Positions 25,942 to 34,628 of a stretch of 64,000 nt of DNA are shown in pieces (position 1 is the first letter of the stretch; each line of letters begins with the position of its first letter). Source of the stretch: UBA2336 sp964404445 (GTDB taxonomy: Bacteria; Bacteroidota; Bacteroidia; Cytophagales; Cyclobacteriaceae); NCBI GenBank assembly GCA_964404445.1, contig CAYOJW010000001.1:806001-870000 (forward strand), read 5' to 3'. The notes below the pieces were generated by a model. That model searched no databases. It worked only from the letters and a program-made list of their open reading frames with translations, and had not been told where the DNA came from. The position numbers and the translations under genes were made by a program.

Positions 25942-26484
25942 TTAAGCTTGTGCTTCGCCTTCAGCGGCAGGAGCTTCACCTTCTTCAACAGGAGCGGCAA
26001 CCTGTTCGGTTGCAGCGGCTTCAGCCGCTTTTTGTTTCTGACGGATTGCCTCTGCGCGGGCTTCGCGCACCTTGCTTTCGGCTTCTTTACGGGCTTTAGC
26101 CTGTGCAGCCTTGTTTTGTGAAAGGTTGTCTTTCTTGCCTTGGATTTTGGTTTCTTTGGCCTGTTTCCAGTCGGCTAACTTCTGGTCGGCTTCTTCTTGC
26201 TTGATAGCGCCTTTAATAACACCAACCTGCAAGTGCTTGCGGAACAAAATACCCCGATACGAAAGCATTGCTTTTACCGTGTCGGTAGGTTGTGCCCCGT
26301 TCATCAGCCATTGGAACGCCTTATCATCGTTCAGTTCAATGGTTGCCGGGTTGGTTAATGGATTGTATGTGCCAATCTTTTCAATAAAGCGACCATCACG
26401 TGGTGCTCTGGCGTCTGCTACGATTACATCGAATTTCGCCAGTTTTTTGCGGCCTCTGCGGGCCAATCTGATTTTAACTGCCAT
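25942..26484 (-). CDS. rpsP: 30S ribosomal protein S16 with C-terminal extension
   Basis: The first 80 or so residues are a standard bS16 (AVKIRLARRGRKK, RDGRFIEKIGTYNP, GAQPTDTVKAML). About 100 further residues form a charged Lys/Ala/Glu/Gln-rich, probably helical tail (KARKEAESKVREARAEA and Pro/Ala/Glu end). The E. coli protein has only 82 residues; extended S16 is usual in Bacteroidota. Here it is monocistronic, with its own terminator, instead of cotranscribed with rimM. Confidence 0.97.
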   Translation of the reverse strand: MAVKIRLARRGRKKLAKFDVIVADARAPRDGRFIEKIGTYNPLTNPATIELNDDKAFQWLMNGAQPTDTVKAMLSYRGILFRKHLQVGVIKGAIKQEEADQKLADWKQAKETKIQGKKDNLSQNKAAQAKARKEAESKVREARAEAIRQKQKAAEAAATEQVAAPVEEGEAPAAEGEAQA

Positions 26485-26535
26485 TTTTGGTTAGTTTTTA
26501 AATGTTTGGAACTCGTCCGGTTTTTTAAAAGTCTG

Positions 26536-26566
26536 CAAAGATAAGGCAAATATGTTGTTTAACAAC
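26536..26566 (-). promoter_or_regulatory. rpsP promoter
   Basis: On the minus strand TATCTTTG (26543-26536) matches TAnnTTTG and continues CAGAC, close to the rplU and rplS elements. GTTG (26566-26563) lies 19 bases upstream as a plausible -33. Confidence 0.65.
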
Positions 26567-26653
26567 CATGAGAAGCCAAAATACCTAAGCGTGTGATATT
26601 CAATAATATTTGCATACACGATTATACGATTTTTTTATTCTGACAGAGCTGTT

Positions 26654-26661
26654 TACATTTG
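26654..26661 (+). promoter_or_regulatory. sucA promoter -7 element
   Basis: TACATTTG matches TAnnTTTG exactly, 20 bases upstream of the ATG at 26682. It lies inside the longer open frame beginning at 26610, supporting the shorter start. Confidence 0.6.
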
Positions 26662-26681
26662 GTTCCTTTTCACAAATAACC

Positions 26682-29405
26682 ATGGATAAGTTTTCCTATA
26701 TCTCGAATGCCGATGTTGGTTATATTGACCAACTCTATCAAAATTATAAAAGCGACCCGGCCTCGGTGGATGCCACCTGGCAAAAGTTTTTTGAAGGGTT
26801 CGACTTTTCGCAATCGCAAAGCGGTAATGGCCTTGCCTCAGCGGGAGTGGGCGATTCGCTCTCTATTAAAGAAACGCAGGTGCGCAACCTTATTTTCCAG
26901 TACCGTTCGTTCGGTCACCTGAAATCGAAAACCAATCCGGTGCGCGAACGCAGAGATCACAACGTGAACCTCGACCACAAAAGTGTAGGGCTTACCGATG
27001 CCGATTTAGATACCGAGTTTGATGTGGCTGCCGAAATTGGAATGCCTAAATCATCGCTGCGCAAAATCATTGAGAAACTGAAAACGCTTTACCTCGGCCC
27101 GATCGGGTTTGAGTATAACTTTATCCGTAACGATGATATCCGTGCGTGGTTACATAATAAAATTGAAAGAGAGTATTACGAATACAACCCCAACTTAGAC
27201 GAGAAGAAACGCATCTTGTTCAAACTGAACGAAGCGGTTGTTTTTGAAAACTTTTTGCACACCAAATTTTTAGGTCAGAAACGTTTTTCGTTAGAAGGAG
27301 GCGAAAACACCATACCCGCACTTGATACTATTATAAACCAGGCTGCTGCATTAGATGTAAAAGAAGTGGTGATTGGCATGGCGCACCGTGGCCGATTAAA
27401 TGTGCTTACCAATATTCTCGGAAAAACCTACGAGCAAATTTTTACCGAGTTTGAGGGTAATGTAAACCCCGACCTGACCATGGGCGATGGTGATGTTAAG
27501 TATCACTTGGGATATGCCAGCCACATCAACACACCTTCGGGTAAAAAAATCTATGTAAAGCTAACGCCTAACCCTTCGCACCTCGAAGCGGTCGATCCGC
27601 TGGTGGTGGGTTATACCCGTGGCCAGATTGATGATGAATACAATGGCGACCTGAAAAAAGCGATGGCCATTCTTATCCATGGCGATGCGGCCGTGGCCGG
27701 GCAGGGCATTGTGTATGAAGTGGTGCAGATGTCGGGCTTGCCGGGTTATACAACCGGTGGAACGATTCACTTTGTGATCAATAACCAGGTTGGCTTTACA
27801 ACTGATTTTGACGATGCCCGCACCGCTATTTACTGTACCGATGTTTCTAAGATTGTAGATGCCCCCGTGCTGCACGTAAATGGCGATGATGCCGAAGCCG
27901 TAACCTGGTGCGCCAAACTTGCCGCAGAGTACCGTCAGCAATTTGGTAAAGATATTTTTATCGATATGCTTTGCTATCGCAGGCACGGCCATAACGAAAG
28001 CGATGAACCGAAGTTTACACAACCCAAACTCTATAATATCATTGCCAAGCACCCCAACCCGCGCGAGGTATATGTTAAAAACTTAGTAGAGAAAGGTGTG
28101 GATGCTGCCCTGGCCGATGAGATGGATGCCCGGTTCCGCAACCAGTTACAAGACCGCCTGAACGAAGTGAAACAAAAGGCGTTGCCGTACAAACTTCAGG
28201 AGCGGGAAGAAGAATGGCAATCGTTGCGCAAATCAAAGCCCGAAGATTTTGACAACTCGCCCGATACATCCATTACGAAAGCATTGGTTGAGAAAGTAGG
28301 CAAAGCACTTACCACTATCCCCGATGATTTTAAGCCCATCAAACAGATTGAAAAATTATTGAAAGACCGCAAGGAGGCTTTCTTTGATAAAAAAGAATTA
28401 GGTTGGGCCGAAGCCGAATTGCTGGCTTTCGGATCGTTGCTCGATGAGAAATACATCGTGCGCATGTCGGGTCAGGACGTGAAACGCGGTACGTTCTCGC
28501 ATCGCCATGCTTGTTTCTGGGATGTTAACACCAATCAGTCATACTGCGGATTAGATCACATCGACCCCGAACAGTCAAAACTACATTTATACAACTCGTT
28601 ACTTTCCGAATTTGGTGTGATGGGCTTTGAATATGGTTATGCCCTGGCAACACCACGCGCATTAGTGGTTTGGGAAGCTCAGTTTGGCGATTTTGTGAAC
28701 GGTGCGCAGGTAATCATCGATCAGTTTATAACCTCTGCCGAATCGAAATGGCAACGCCAAAACGGGTTGGTGTTATTGTTACCACATGGTTACGAAGGCC
28801 AGGGACCAGAACACTCCAGTGCACGTCCCGAACGCTTTTTACAGCAGGCATCGGAGTTTAACATGATCGTGGCTAATATCACTTCTTCGGCTAACTATTT
28901 CCACATGCTCAGACGGCAGGTCAAATGGGAATTCCGTAAGCCTTGTGTATTATTCTCGCCTAAGTCGTTGCTTCGCCATCCGGGTGTGGTTTCACCGGTA
29001 GAACAATTTACGTCTGGTTCGTTTACCGAAGTGTTTGACGACACAAACGTAAAAGCAAAAGATGTAAAACGTATTGTGTTTTGCACAGGCAAAGTGTATT
29101 TCGATTTACTCGATTATCAGCAAAAGAAAAAAATCAAAAACACTGCGGTAGTACGCCTGGAGCAGTTATATCCGTTCCCGAAACAGCAGGTTCAAGCCAT
29201 CTTGAAAAAGTATAAAGATGCCGAGTTGATCTGGGCGCAGGAAGAGCCGTATAACATGGGGTACTGGTCGTACGTACAGCGCTTTATGCCTGATGATAAA
29301 TGGAAGGTTGTTGCCCGTAAGTCGAGTGCATCACCGGCTACCGGCTACTCAAAAGTTCATAAGGTAGAGCAGGAGAAAATTATAACGCAGGCGTTTGAGA
29401 TTTAA
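26682..29405 (+). CDS. sucA: 2-oxoglutarate dehydrogenase E1 component
   Basis: Thiamine-diphosphate enzyme that decarboxylates 2-oxoglutarate in the TCA cycle and passes the succinyl group to E2. 907 residues from MDKFSYISNADV; the start is supported by a promoter just upstream. Motifs are the N-terminal YIDQLYQNYKSDP helix that binds E2, GMAHRGRLNVL, the ThDP-binding GDGDVKYHLGY and HGDAAVAGQGIVYE, YRRHGHNESDEP, and the C-terminal QEEPYNMGYW. It is the first gene of sucA-sucB-DUF6452-DUF6048-lpd. Confidence 0.97.
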   Translation: MDKFSYISNADVGYIDQLYQNYKSDPASVDATWQKFFEGFDFSQSQSGNGLASAGVGDSLSIKETQVRNLIFQYRSFGHLKSKTNPVRERRDHNVNLDHKSVGLTDADLDTEFDVAAEIGMPKSSLRKIIEKLKTLYLGPIGFEYNFIRNDDIRAWLHNKIEREYYEYNPNLDEKKRILFKLNEAVVFENFLHTKFLGQKRFSLEGGENTIPALDTIINQAAALDVKEVVIGMAHRGRLNVLTNILGKTYEQIFTEFEGNVNPDLTMGDGDVKYHLGYASHINTPSGKKIYVKLTPNPSHLEAVDPLVVGYTRGQIDDEYNGDLKKAMAILIHGDAAVAGQGIVYEVVQMSGLPGYTTGGTIHFVINNQVGFTTDFDDARTAIYCTDVSKIVDAPVLHVNGDDAEAVTWCAKLAAEYRQQFGKDIFIDMLCYRRHGHNESDEPKFTQPKLYNIIAKHPNPREVYVKNLVEKGVDAALADEMDARFRNQLQDRLNEVKQKALPYKLQEREEEWQSLRKSKPEDFDNSPDTSITKALVEKVGKALTTIPDDFKPIKQIEKLLKDRKEAFFDKKELGWAEAELLAFGSLLDEKYIVRMSGQDVKRGTFSHRHACFWDVNTNQSYCGLDHIDPEQSKLHLYNSLLSEFGVMGFEYGYALATPRALVVWEAQFGDFVNGAQVIIDQFITSAESKWQRQNGLVLLLPHGYEGQGPEHSSARPERFLQQASEFNMIVANITSSANYFHMLRRQVKWEFRKPCVLFSPKSLLRHPGVVSPVEQFTSGSFTEVFDDTNVKAKDVKRIVFCTGKVYFDLLDYQQKKKIKNTAVVRLEQLYPFPKQQVQAILKKYKDAELIWAQEEPYNMGYWSYVQRFMPDDKWKVVARKSSASPATGYSKVHKVEQEKIITQAFEI

Positions 29406-29460
29406 TACTGTCTGGCAATCAATAAAAGAAAGATAATTCACAATACTTAAATAGAAATAC

Positions 29461-30972
29461 ATGGCACACGTAAAAGTACCAACCGTTGGCGAATCGATTA
29501 CCGAAGTAACCATTGCCAACTGGCTTAAAAAAGATGGCGATGTTGTGAAGATGGACGAAGTAATTGCCGAGTTGGAATCGGATAAAGCAACATTTGAATT
29601 GCCGGCATCGGCTTCGGGCATTCTGCGAATCAAAAAACAAGCAGGCGAAACTGCAGCCATTGGCGAACTGATTTGTGAGATTGATGAGTCGGCCTCGGGC
29701 AGTGCGCCTAAAGAAGAAGCGAAGAAAGAAGAAAAAGCAGTTTCGGCCAAAACCGAAGCGAAGGCAACCGGAGGAATAAAAGAAATGAAAGTTCCGGCCG
29801 TAGGCGAATCAATCACCGAAGTAACCATTTCAAGCTGGCTGAAAAAAGATGGCGATGCGGTAGCATTAGACGAGATCATTGCCGAAGTAGAATCCGACAA
29901 GGCAACGTTTGAGTTGCCGGCCGAAGCCAACGGTATTTTGCGCATTGTGGCGAAAGAAGGAACATCACTTCCGATTGGCGGATTGATCTGCAAAATCGAA
30001 ATCACCGAAGGAGGCGCGGTAACGCCAAAACAGAAAACCGAAACTCCGAAAGAGGAAGCTAAATCAACCGATAAGAATTACGCGTCAGGGCATCCGTCAC
30101 CGGCAGCTTCAAAAATCCTCGAAGAGAAGGGAATTAAATCATCCGAAGTTTCGGGTACTGGTGTAGGCGGACGCATCACCAAAGAAGACGCTACCAACGC
30201 ACAGAAATCATCAGCGAAAACTGAACCAGCCAAAACAGCGGCAACACCTCCGGTAATTGCATCGGGCGGCACACGCGATAAGCGTTCCGAAAAAATGACT
30301 TCGCTGCGCAAGACCATTGCCAAACGTTTGGTGTCGGTGAAAAACGAAACCGCTATGCTCACCACGTTTAACGAGGTTGACATGAAGCCGCTGATGGATC
30401 TGCGCTCGAAATACAAAGACAAGTTCAAAGAAAAATATGGCGTGGGCCTTGGCTTCATGTCGTTCTTTACCAAAGCCGTGTGTATCGCCTTGAAAGAATG
30501 GCCTGCTGTTAATGCACAACTCAATGGCGAAGAAATCATTTACCATAATTATTGTGATGTGTCAATTGCGGTATCAACACCGAAAGGATTGGTGGTTCCG
30601 GTGATCCGCAATGCCGAATCGTTATCGTTCGATCAGATCGAAGCAGAAGTGGTTCGTTTGGCAACACGCGGTCGCGATGGCAAGCTCTCGATTGATGAAA
30701 TGCAGGGCGGAACATTTTCGATTACCAATGGTGGTGTGTTTGGCTCAATGATGTCAACTCCAATCTTAAACCCTCCGCAATCGGCCATTTTGGGTATGCA
30801 CAACATTGTGCAGCGCCCGGTTGCGATCAACAACGAGGTGGTTATCCGCCCGATGATGTACCTCGCGCTTTCGTACGATCACCGTATTATTGATGGAAGA
30901 GAGTCCGTAAGTTTCTTAGTGCGTGTGAAGGAATTGCTGGAAGATCCGAACCGTTTAATTCTTGGTGTTTAG
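29461..30972 (+). CDS. sucB: Dihydrolipoyl succinyltransferase (E2) with two lipoyl domains
   Basis: Core of the 2-oxoglutarate dehydrogenase complex, 503 residues. Two nearly identical lipoyl domains lie at about 1-76 and 107-181, each with ESDKATFEL and lipoyl lysines at about Lys42 and Lys147. Next come a peripheral-subunit-binding domain at about 207-240 (SPAASKILEEKGI, GTGVGGRITKEDA) and the catalytic domain with SYDHRIIDGRES near the end. E. coli SucB has one lipoyl domain, so this is a duplicated form. It starts 55 bases after sucA. Confidence 0.96.
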   Translation: MAHVKVPTVGESITEVTIANWLKKDGDVVKMDEVIAELESDKATFELPASASGILRIKKQAGETAAIGELICEIDESASGSAPKEEAKKEEKAVSAKTEAKATGGIKEMKVPAVGESITEVTISSWLKKDGDAVALDEIIAEVESDKATFELPAEANGILRIVAKEGTSLPIGGLICKIEITEGGAVTPKQKTETPKEEAKSTDKNYASGHPSPAASKILEEKGIKSSEVSGTGVGGRITKEDATNAQKSSAKTEPAKTAATPPVIASGGTRDKRSEKMTSLRKTIAKRLVSVKNETAMLTTFNEVDMKPLMDLRSKYKDKFKEKYGVGLGFMSFFTKAVCIALKEWPAVNAQLNGEEIIYHNYCDVSIAVSTPKGLVVPVIRNAESLSFDQIEAEVVRLATRGRDGKLSIDEMQGGTFSITNGGVFGSMMSTPILNPPQSAILGMHNIVQRPVAINNEVVIRPMMYLALSYDHRIIDGRESVSFLVRVKELLEDPNRLILGV

Positions 30973-30994
30973 ATACAATGCAAATACCGGTAGC

Positions 30995-31429
30995 GTGAAG
31001 CGGTTTAAATTTTTAATCAGCATACTAACAATCCCGATTCTGCTATTAACGTATGCGGGTTGTATTGGTCTTCCCGAATGTGGGGCAGACTCTGAGCCTG
31101 AAATGCGGATCAGCGTATCAGGCAATCGTATCTATACACGGGTTTACGGATTAAAAAAAACCATTCAGCCGATACCGCCTCAGAATACCAATACTTGGAT
31201 TGTACCGGTTTCGATAATAGACGATACAACCACGGTAATTTTTGAAGCCGAATCGCATACCGATACGCTCACGATAGCCTACACCAGAGATGTTGAAGCC
31301 GAATCGTTACGTTGTGGTGTTCGTTTGTTTTTGAAAAACATCCGCGTAACAGCACCAACCACTTTTGAACGGGTAGATATTTACAGTATTTCAAACAGCG
31401 TTATTTCTATCTCGACATCCGATGAATAA
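30995..31429 (+). CDS. DUF6452-like lipoprotein
   Basis: 144 residues from the GTG at 30995. The open frame reaches 30962, inside sucB, but the GTG start gives a clean leader (KRFKFLISILTIPILLL) and a lipobox-like YAGC. The body has a His-Thr-Asp-Thr-Leu strand and a conserved-looking CGVRLFLKNIRV near residues 109-120, which fit the DUF6452 family as I remember it. An envelope lipoprotein of unknown role. Its end overlaps the next gene by eight bases. Confidence 0.65.
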   Translation: MKRFKFLISILTIPILLLTYAGCIGLPECGADSEPEMRISVSGNRIYTRVYGLKKTIQPIPPQNTNTWIVPVSIIDDTTTVIFEAESHTDTLTIAYTRDVEAESLRCGVRLFLKNIRVTAPTTFERVDIYSISNSVISISTSDE

Positions 31430-32069
31430 AAGAAATATCATAACGATTGCATTTCTTTGGATAACACTAAATGTCGGTGCGCAAACCAATATGAAAGGAT
31501 TGTATATCGGCTTGGATCTGTTAAAAACCATTCCGTATATGGTTGATGGTGGTTTTGTGTTAGAGCCTTCGTTGAGTTTTGTAGCACCCAATCAAAACAC
31601 TTATCATATTACGGTAGGCAAGTCGAGGGTTAACGAAGACGAACTCCTTATCAATTTAGATTACACTTCCGAAGGATATTATGTGAAAGCCGGCATAGGG
31701 CATTTATTTAAAAATATTATTGAACCAACGTTTCACATCGGGTATAGCCGCTATACCGAAACAGGCAAAGCCTATTTTGAAGGGCCTTATTATGGCGACC
31801 TCGTGTCGGTGCTCAAACAAAAACAAGAATCTTTTTTTGCTGAAATCCAGTCAAACGTATGGATTCGGTTAGGCAATAAACTATTTATCGTGCCCAACGG
31901 TCGCATTACCTATTTATTTAAACGACCGCAGGGCGATGAGTTCCCGACCTACCACGTTCCCGGTGCTGGTATTGTGTTGATCAAGGAGCTTCACGATGAT
32001 GAATCGTTACCGAAAAGTAATTACCTGACAGGCGGACTGTCAGTAAAATTGATTTATAAATTGTTATAA
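31422..32069 (+). CDS. DUF6048-like outer-membrane protein
   Basis: 215 residues; signal peptide to about residue 20 (ending NVGAQ). Alternating short strands (YHITVGKSRV, YYVKAGIGHLF, FHIGYSRY, KLFIVPNGRITYLF) and a hydrophobic-ending strand at the C-terminus suggest a small beta-barrel. The adjacency with a DUF6452-like lipoprotein fits the usual DUF6452-DUF6048 pair of Bacteroidota. It overlaps the upstream gene by eight bases and is two bases from lpd, so both proteins are in the dehydrogenase operon. Confidence 0.65.
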   Translation: MNKRNIITIAFLWITLNVGAQTNMKGLYIGLDLLKTIPYMVDGGFVLEPSLSFVAPNQNTYHITVGKSRVNEDELLINLDYTSEGYYVKAGIGHLFKNIIEPTFHIGYSRYTETGKAYFEGPYYGDLVSVLKQKQESFFAEIQSNVWIRLGNKLFIVPNGRITYLFKRPQGDEFPTYHVPGAGIVLIKELHDDESLPKSNYLTGGLSVKLIYKLL

Positions 32070-32071
32070 TT

Positions 32072-33472
32072 ATGCAATACAACGTAACTGTTATCGGCTC
32101 AGGCCCCGGAGGATATGTAGCAGCCATTCGCTGCGCGCAACTTGGTTTTAAAGTAGCACTGATTGAAAAATACGATACATTGGGTGGAACCTGTTTAAAT
32201 GTGGGATGTATTCCATCGAAGGCGTTGCTCGATTCAACCGAGCATTTTCATAATGCCGCACACAACTTTAAAGAGCATGGCATTGAAATCAGCGAGCCAA
32301 AAGCCAACATCGGGCAGATGATCAAACGCAAAGCCGGAGTGGTGAAAGCCAATGTTGATGGTATTGCCTACCTGATGAAGAAAAATAAAATTGAAGTGCA
32401 TACGGGTGTAGGGTCATTCGTAGATAAAAACACGATTAAGATCACGGGTAAGGATGGCAAAGAAAGCCAGATTACTACCGAGAAAGTGATTATTGCAACA
32501 GGTTCAAAACCCACACCGCTTCCGTTTGCCTCGTTTGATAAGAAACGTATTATATCCAGCACCGAAGCATTGGAGTTAAAAGAAATTCCGAAACACCTGA
32601 TCGTGATTGGCGGAGGCGTGATTGGTATGGAATTGGGTTCGGTGTATGCACGTATCGGTGCAAAAGTTTCCGTGGTGGAATTTTTGGATAACCTGATCCC
32701 GACTATGGATTTGTCGTTGGGGAAAGAGTTGCAGAAATCAACCAAGAAGTTGGGCATGGAGTTTTACCTCGGCCATAAAGTAACTTCGGTTGAAAACAAA
32801 GGGAAAGAAGTGATCGTAAAGGCCGAACCAAAAAACGGTGGCAAAGCCGTTGAACTGAAAGGCGATTATTGTTTAGTAAGTGTTGGCCGCAGACCTTATA
32901 CCGATGGATTAGGACTTGATAAAATCGGTATAGAACTTGACAAAGGAAAAATTCCGGTTGACGATCATCTGAAAACCAAAGTGAATAATGTATATGCCAT
33001 TGGTGATGTAGTGCGTGGTGCTATGCTGGCGCACAAAGCCGAAGAGGAGGGTGTGCTGGTTGCCGAACAATTGGCCGGACAAAAACCGCACATTAATTAT
33101 AATTTGATTCCCGGAGTTGTTTATACCTGGCCGGAAGTAGCGAGTGTTGGTTTCACCGAAGAACAATTGAAAGCCGAAGGTCGTGCTTATAAAACCGGCA
33201 ACTTCCCGTACAAAGCTTTAGGCCGTGCCCGCGCTTCAATGGATTTGGAAGGTTTTGTAAAAGTATTGGCTGATAAAAACACCGATGAAATTTTAGGTGT
33301 ACACATTATTGGTGCCCGCGCTGCCGATATGATTGCCGCAGGCGTTATCGCAATGGAGTTCCGCGCATCAGCAGAAGACATTGCACGTACTTCACATGCG
33401 CACCCAACGTACATGGAAGCCGTGAAAGAAGCGTGTTTGGCGGCTACGGCTAACAGGCCGATTCATTTGTGA
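32072..33472 (+). CDS. lpdA: Dihydrolipoyl dehydrogenase (E3)
   Basis: FAD flavoprotein that reoxidises dihydrolipoamide with NAD for the 2-oxoglutarate complex and probably other lipoyl enzymes. 466 residues. GSGPGGYVAAIRCAQLG binds FAD, GGTCLNVGCIPSKALL carries the redox Cys pair, GGGVIGMELGSVYARIG is the NAD fold, and HAHPTYMEA holds the catalytic His-Glu pair. It is the last gene of the unit, followed by a terminator. Confidence 0.98.
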   Translation: MQYNVTVIGSGPGGYVAAIRCAQLGFKVALIEKYDTLGGTCLNVGCIPSKALLDSTEHFHNAAHNFKEHGIEISEPKANIGQMIKRKAGVVKANVDGIAYLMKKNKIEVHTGVGSFVDKNTIKITGKDGKESQITTEKVIIATGSKPTPLPFASFDKKRIISSTEALELKEIPKHLIVIGGGVIGMELGSVYARIGAKVSVVEFLDNLIPTMDLSLGKELQKSTKKLGMEFYLGHKVTSVENKGKEVIVKAEPKNGGKAVELKGDYCLVSVGRRPYTDGLGLDKIGIELDKGKIPVDDHLKTKVNNVYAIGDVVRGAMLAHKAEEEGVLVAEQLAGQKPHINYNLIPGVVYTWPEVASVGFTEEQLKAEGRAYKTGNFPYKALGRARASMDLEGFVKVLADKNTDEILGVHIIGARAADMIAAGVIAMEFRASAEDIARTSHAHPTYMEAVKEACLAATANRPIHL

Positions 33473-33490
33473 TTGTATTAACACCCATAT

Positions 33491-33520
33491 AAAAAGCTGT
33501 CCGATAAAGGCAGCTTTTTT
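33491..33520 (+). terminator. Terminator of the sucAB-lpd operon
   Basis: AAAAAGCTG (33491-33499) pairs with CAGCTTTTT (33511-33519), followed by a T-rich stretch. It lies between lpdA and the convergent DUF6268 gene. Confidence 0.8.
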
Positions 33521-33539
33521 GTTTACAGTGCTTTTCAAA

Positions 33540-34484
33540 TCATTTTTCCCTTTCACTAAGTGGAAGCGAGTACACTAACCTTAGCGAAGCAATCGGCCCG
33601 CTGCCGAAACTAACGTTTTTTTGCATACGGTTATCGCCAAACCCGATTATGCTAAGCCTTAAATCCATTTTTTCGTTCTGATCGTATTGTTCGTACACGC
33701 GGCTCAACGAATAACCAAAACGGGTTTCTATATGCAGGTTGCCAATCATTTTCCAACGCAAAAAAAGTGTTTCGTCTATACTGTTGCGTTCAATGTAATC
33801 GGAACTGAACTCCGGCCGGTTAATGGCATACGTTGTGATAAGCCCGAAATGGCTGTACCCTCCCGTAAGCCGTTCGTTAAATTTGTAGCTGGCTTTGAGG
33901 CTAATGGGCATCAGGCCATTGATGCTCCAGCGTTCGCTCAGTTGCCAGTCCATATAGATCAGCGGAACCAGCAACGGCCCAAACAACTCGCCATTGTACA
34001 TCACACCGAAGCGCATCAGTAGCCGCTGGCTTACGCGGTGTTCGTACAAACCAATAGCGCCTAATTGCCAGTTCTTACGACTGCTGCCTTCAAAGTCGGT
34101 GGTATAGCGCGGCACAAGCAACAGTTGAAAACCGTTACGGTCGTTGATTTTTTGTGCGATACCCGTCTGCAAGATAAACGCATGAAGATTCATGGAGGTC
34201 ATTATACCAGCAGGCTTTGTGTTCAGGTTGTGGTTGATTGAATATAGCGTATAGGTGAGGTCGTTATACCATACTGTTTTGTCGCTGATTACAACAGGTA
34301 TTTTCAGGTTGATCAACGAACCCGCTTCTGTTGCCTTACCGTTAAGCGGTTGCGAGTAAGCAGCGGGTATTCCGTAAAACCCCGAAATGGTAAACAAGTC
34401 GATAGATGATTGTGCCCGTAAGAGCAAAGAGAGGCAACAACCAACGATGATAAAACCAAATTTGATGGCGGTTTTTGAGGTCAT
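33540..34484 (-). CDS. DUF6268-like outer-membrane protein
   Basis: 314 residues with a signal peptide ending near LLRAQ (residue 25). The rest is a series of amphipathic strands (GFQLLLVPRYTTDF, WQLGAIGLYEHRVSQRLLMRFGVMYN, HIETRFGYSLSRVYEQYD) typical of an outer-membrane barrel. The pattern fits DUF6268 of Bacteroidota. The function is unknown, and no operon partner is evident. It sits downstream of the nrdJ terminator. Confidence 0.65.
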   Translation of the reverse strand: MTSKTAIKFGFIIVGCCLSLLLRAQSSIDLFTISGFYGIPAAYSQPLNGKATEAGSLINLKIPVVISDKTVWYNDLTYTLYSINHNLNTKPAGIMTSMNLHAFILQTGIAQKINDRNGFQLLLVPRYTTDFEGSSRKNWQLGAIGLYEHRVSQRLLMRFGVMYNGELFGPLLVPLIYMDWQLSERWSINGLMPISLKASYKFNERLTGGYSHFGLITTYAINRPEFSSDYIERNSIDETLFLRWKMIGNLHIETRFGYSLSRVYEQYDQNEKMDLRLSIIGFGDNRMQKNVSFGSGPIASLRLVYSLPLSEREK

Positions 34485-34561
34485 GTTTTATAAGTCGGGT
34501 TCTTTTTTGCGTGTTGAATGTAGTCATTTTTGTATCATGTTTTTGTATAAGGATGTCTCAA

Positions 34562-34600
34562 AAAACACCACAACCCTGTTGGTAAAGACAGGGTTGTGGT
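34562..34600 (-). terminator. Terminator of nrdJ
   Basis: ACCACAACCCTGT (34567-34579) pairs perfectly with ACAGGGTTGTGGT (34588-34600). On the minus strand TTTTTT follows. The flanking GATGTCTCAAAAA resembles the terminal repeat of the 129-base palindromic elements at 49984 and 56906. Confidence 0.92.
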
Positions 34601-34628
34601 AATATAAAATAAAGTTTATAGAAACACC

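Noticed and set aside
29349..30005. A 218-codon minus-strand frame opposite the sucB lipoyl domains
   Set aside because: Its own internal repeat simply mirrors the two lipoyl domains read backwards. The sense gene is certain.
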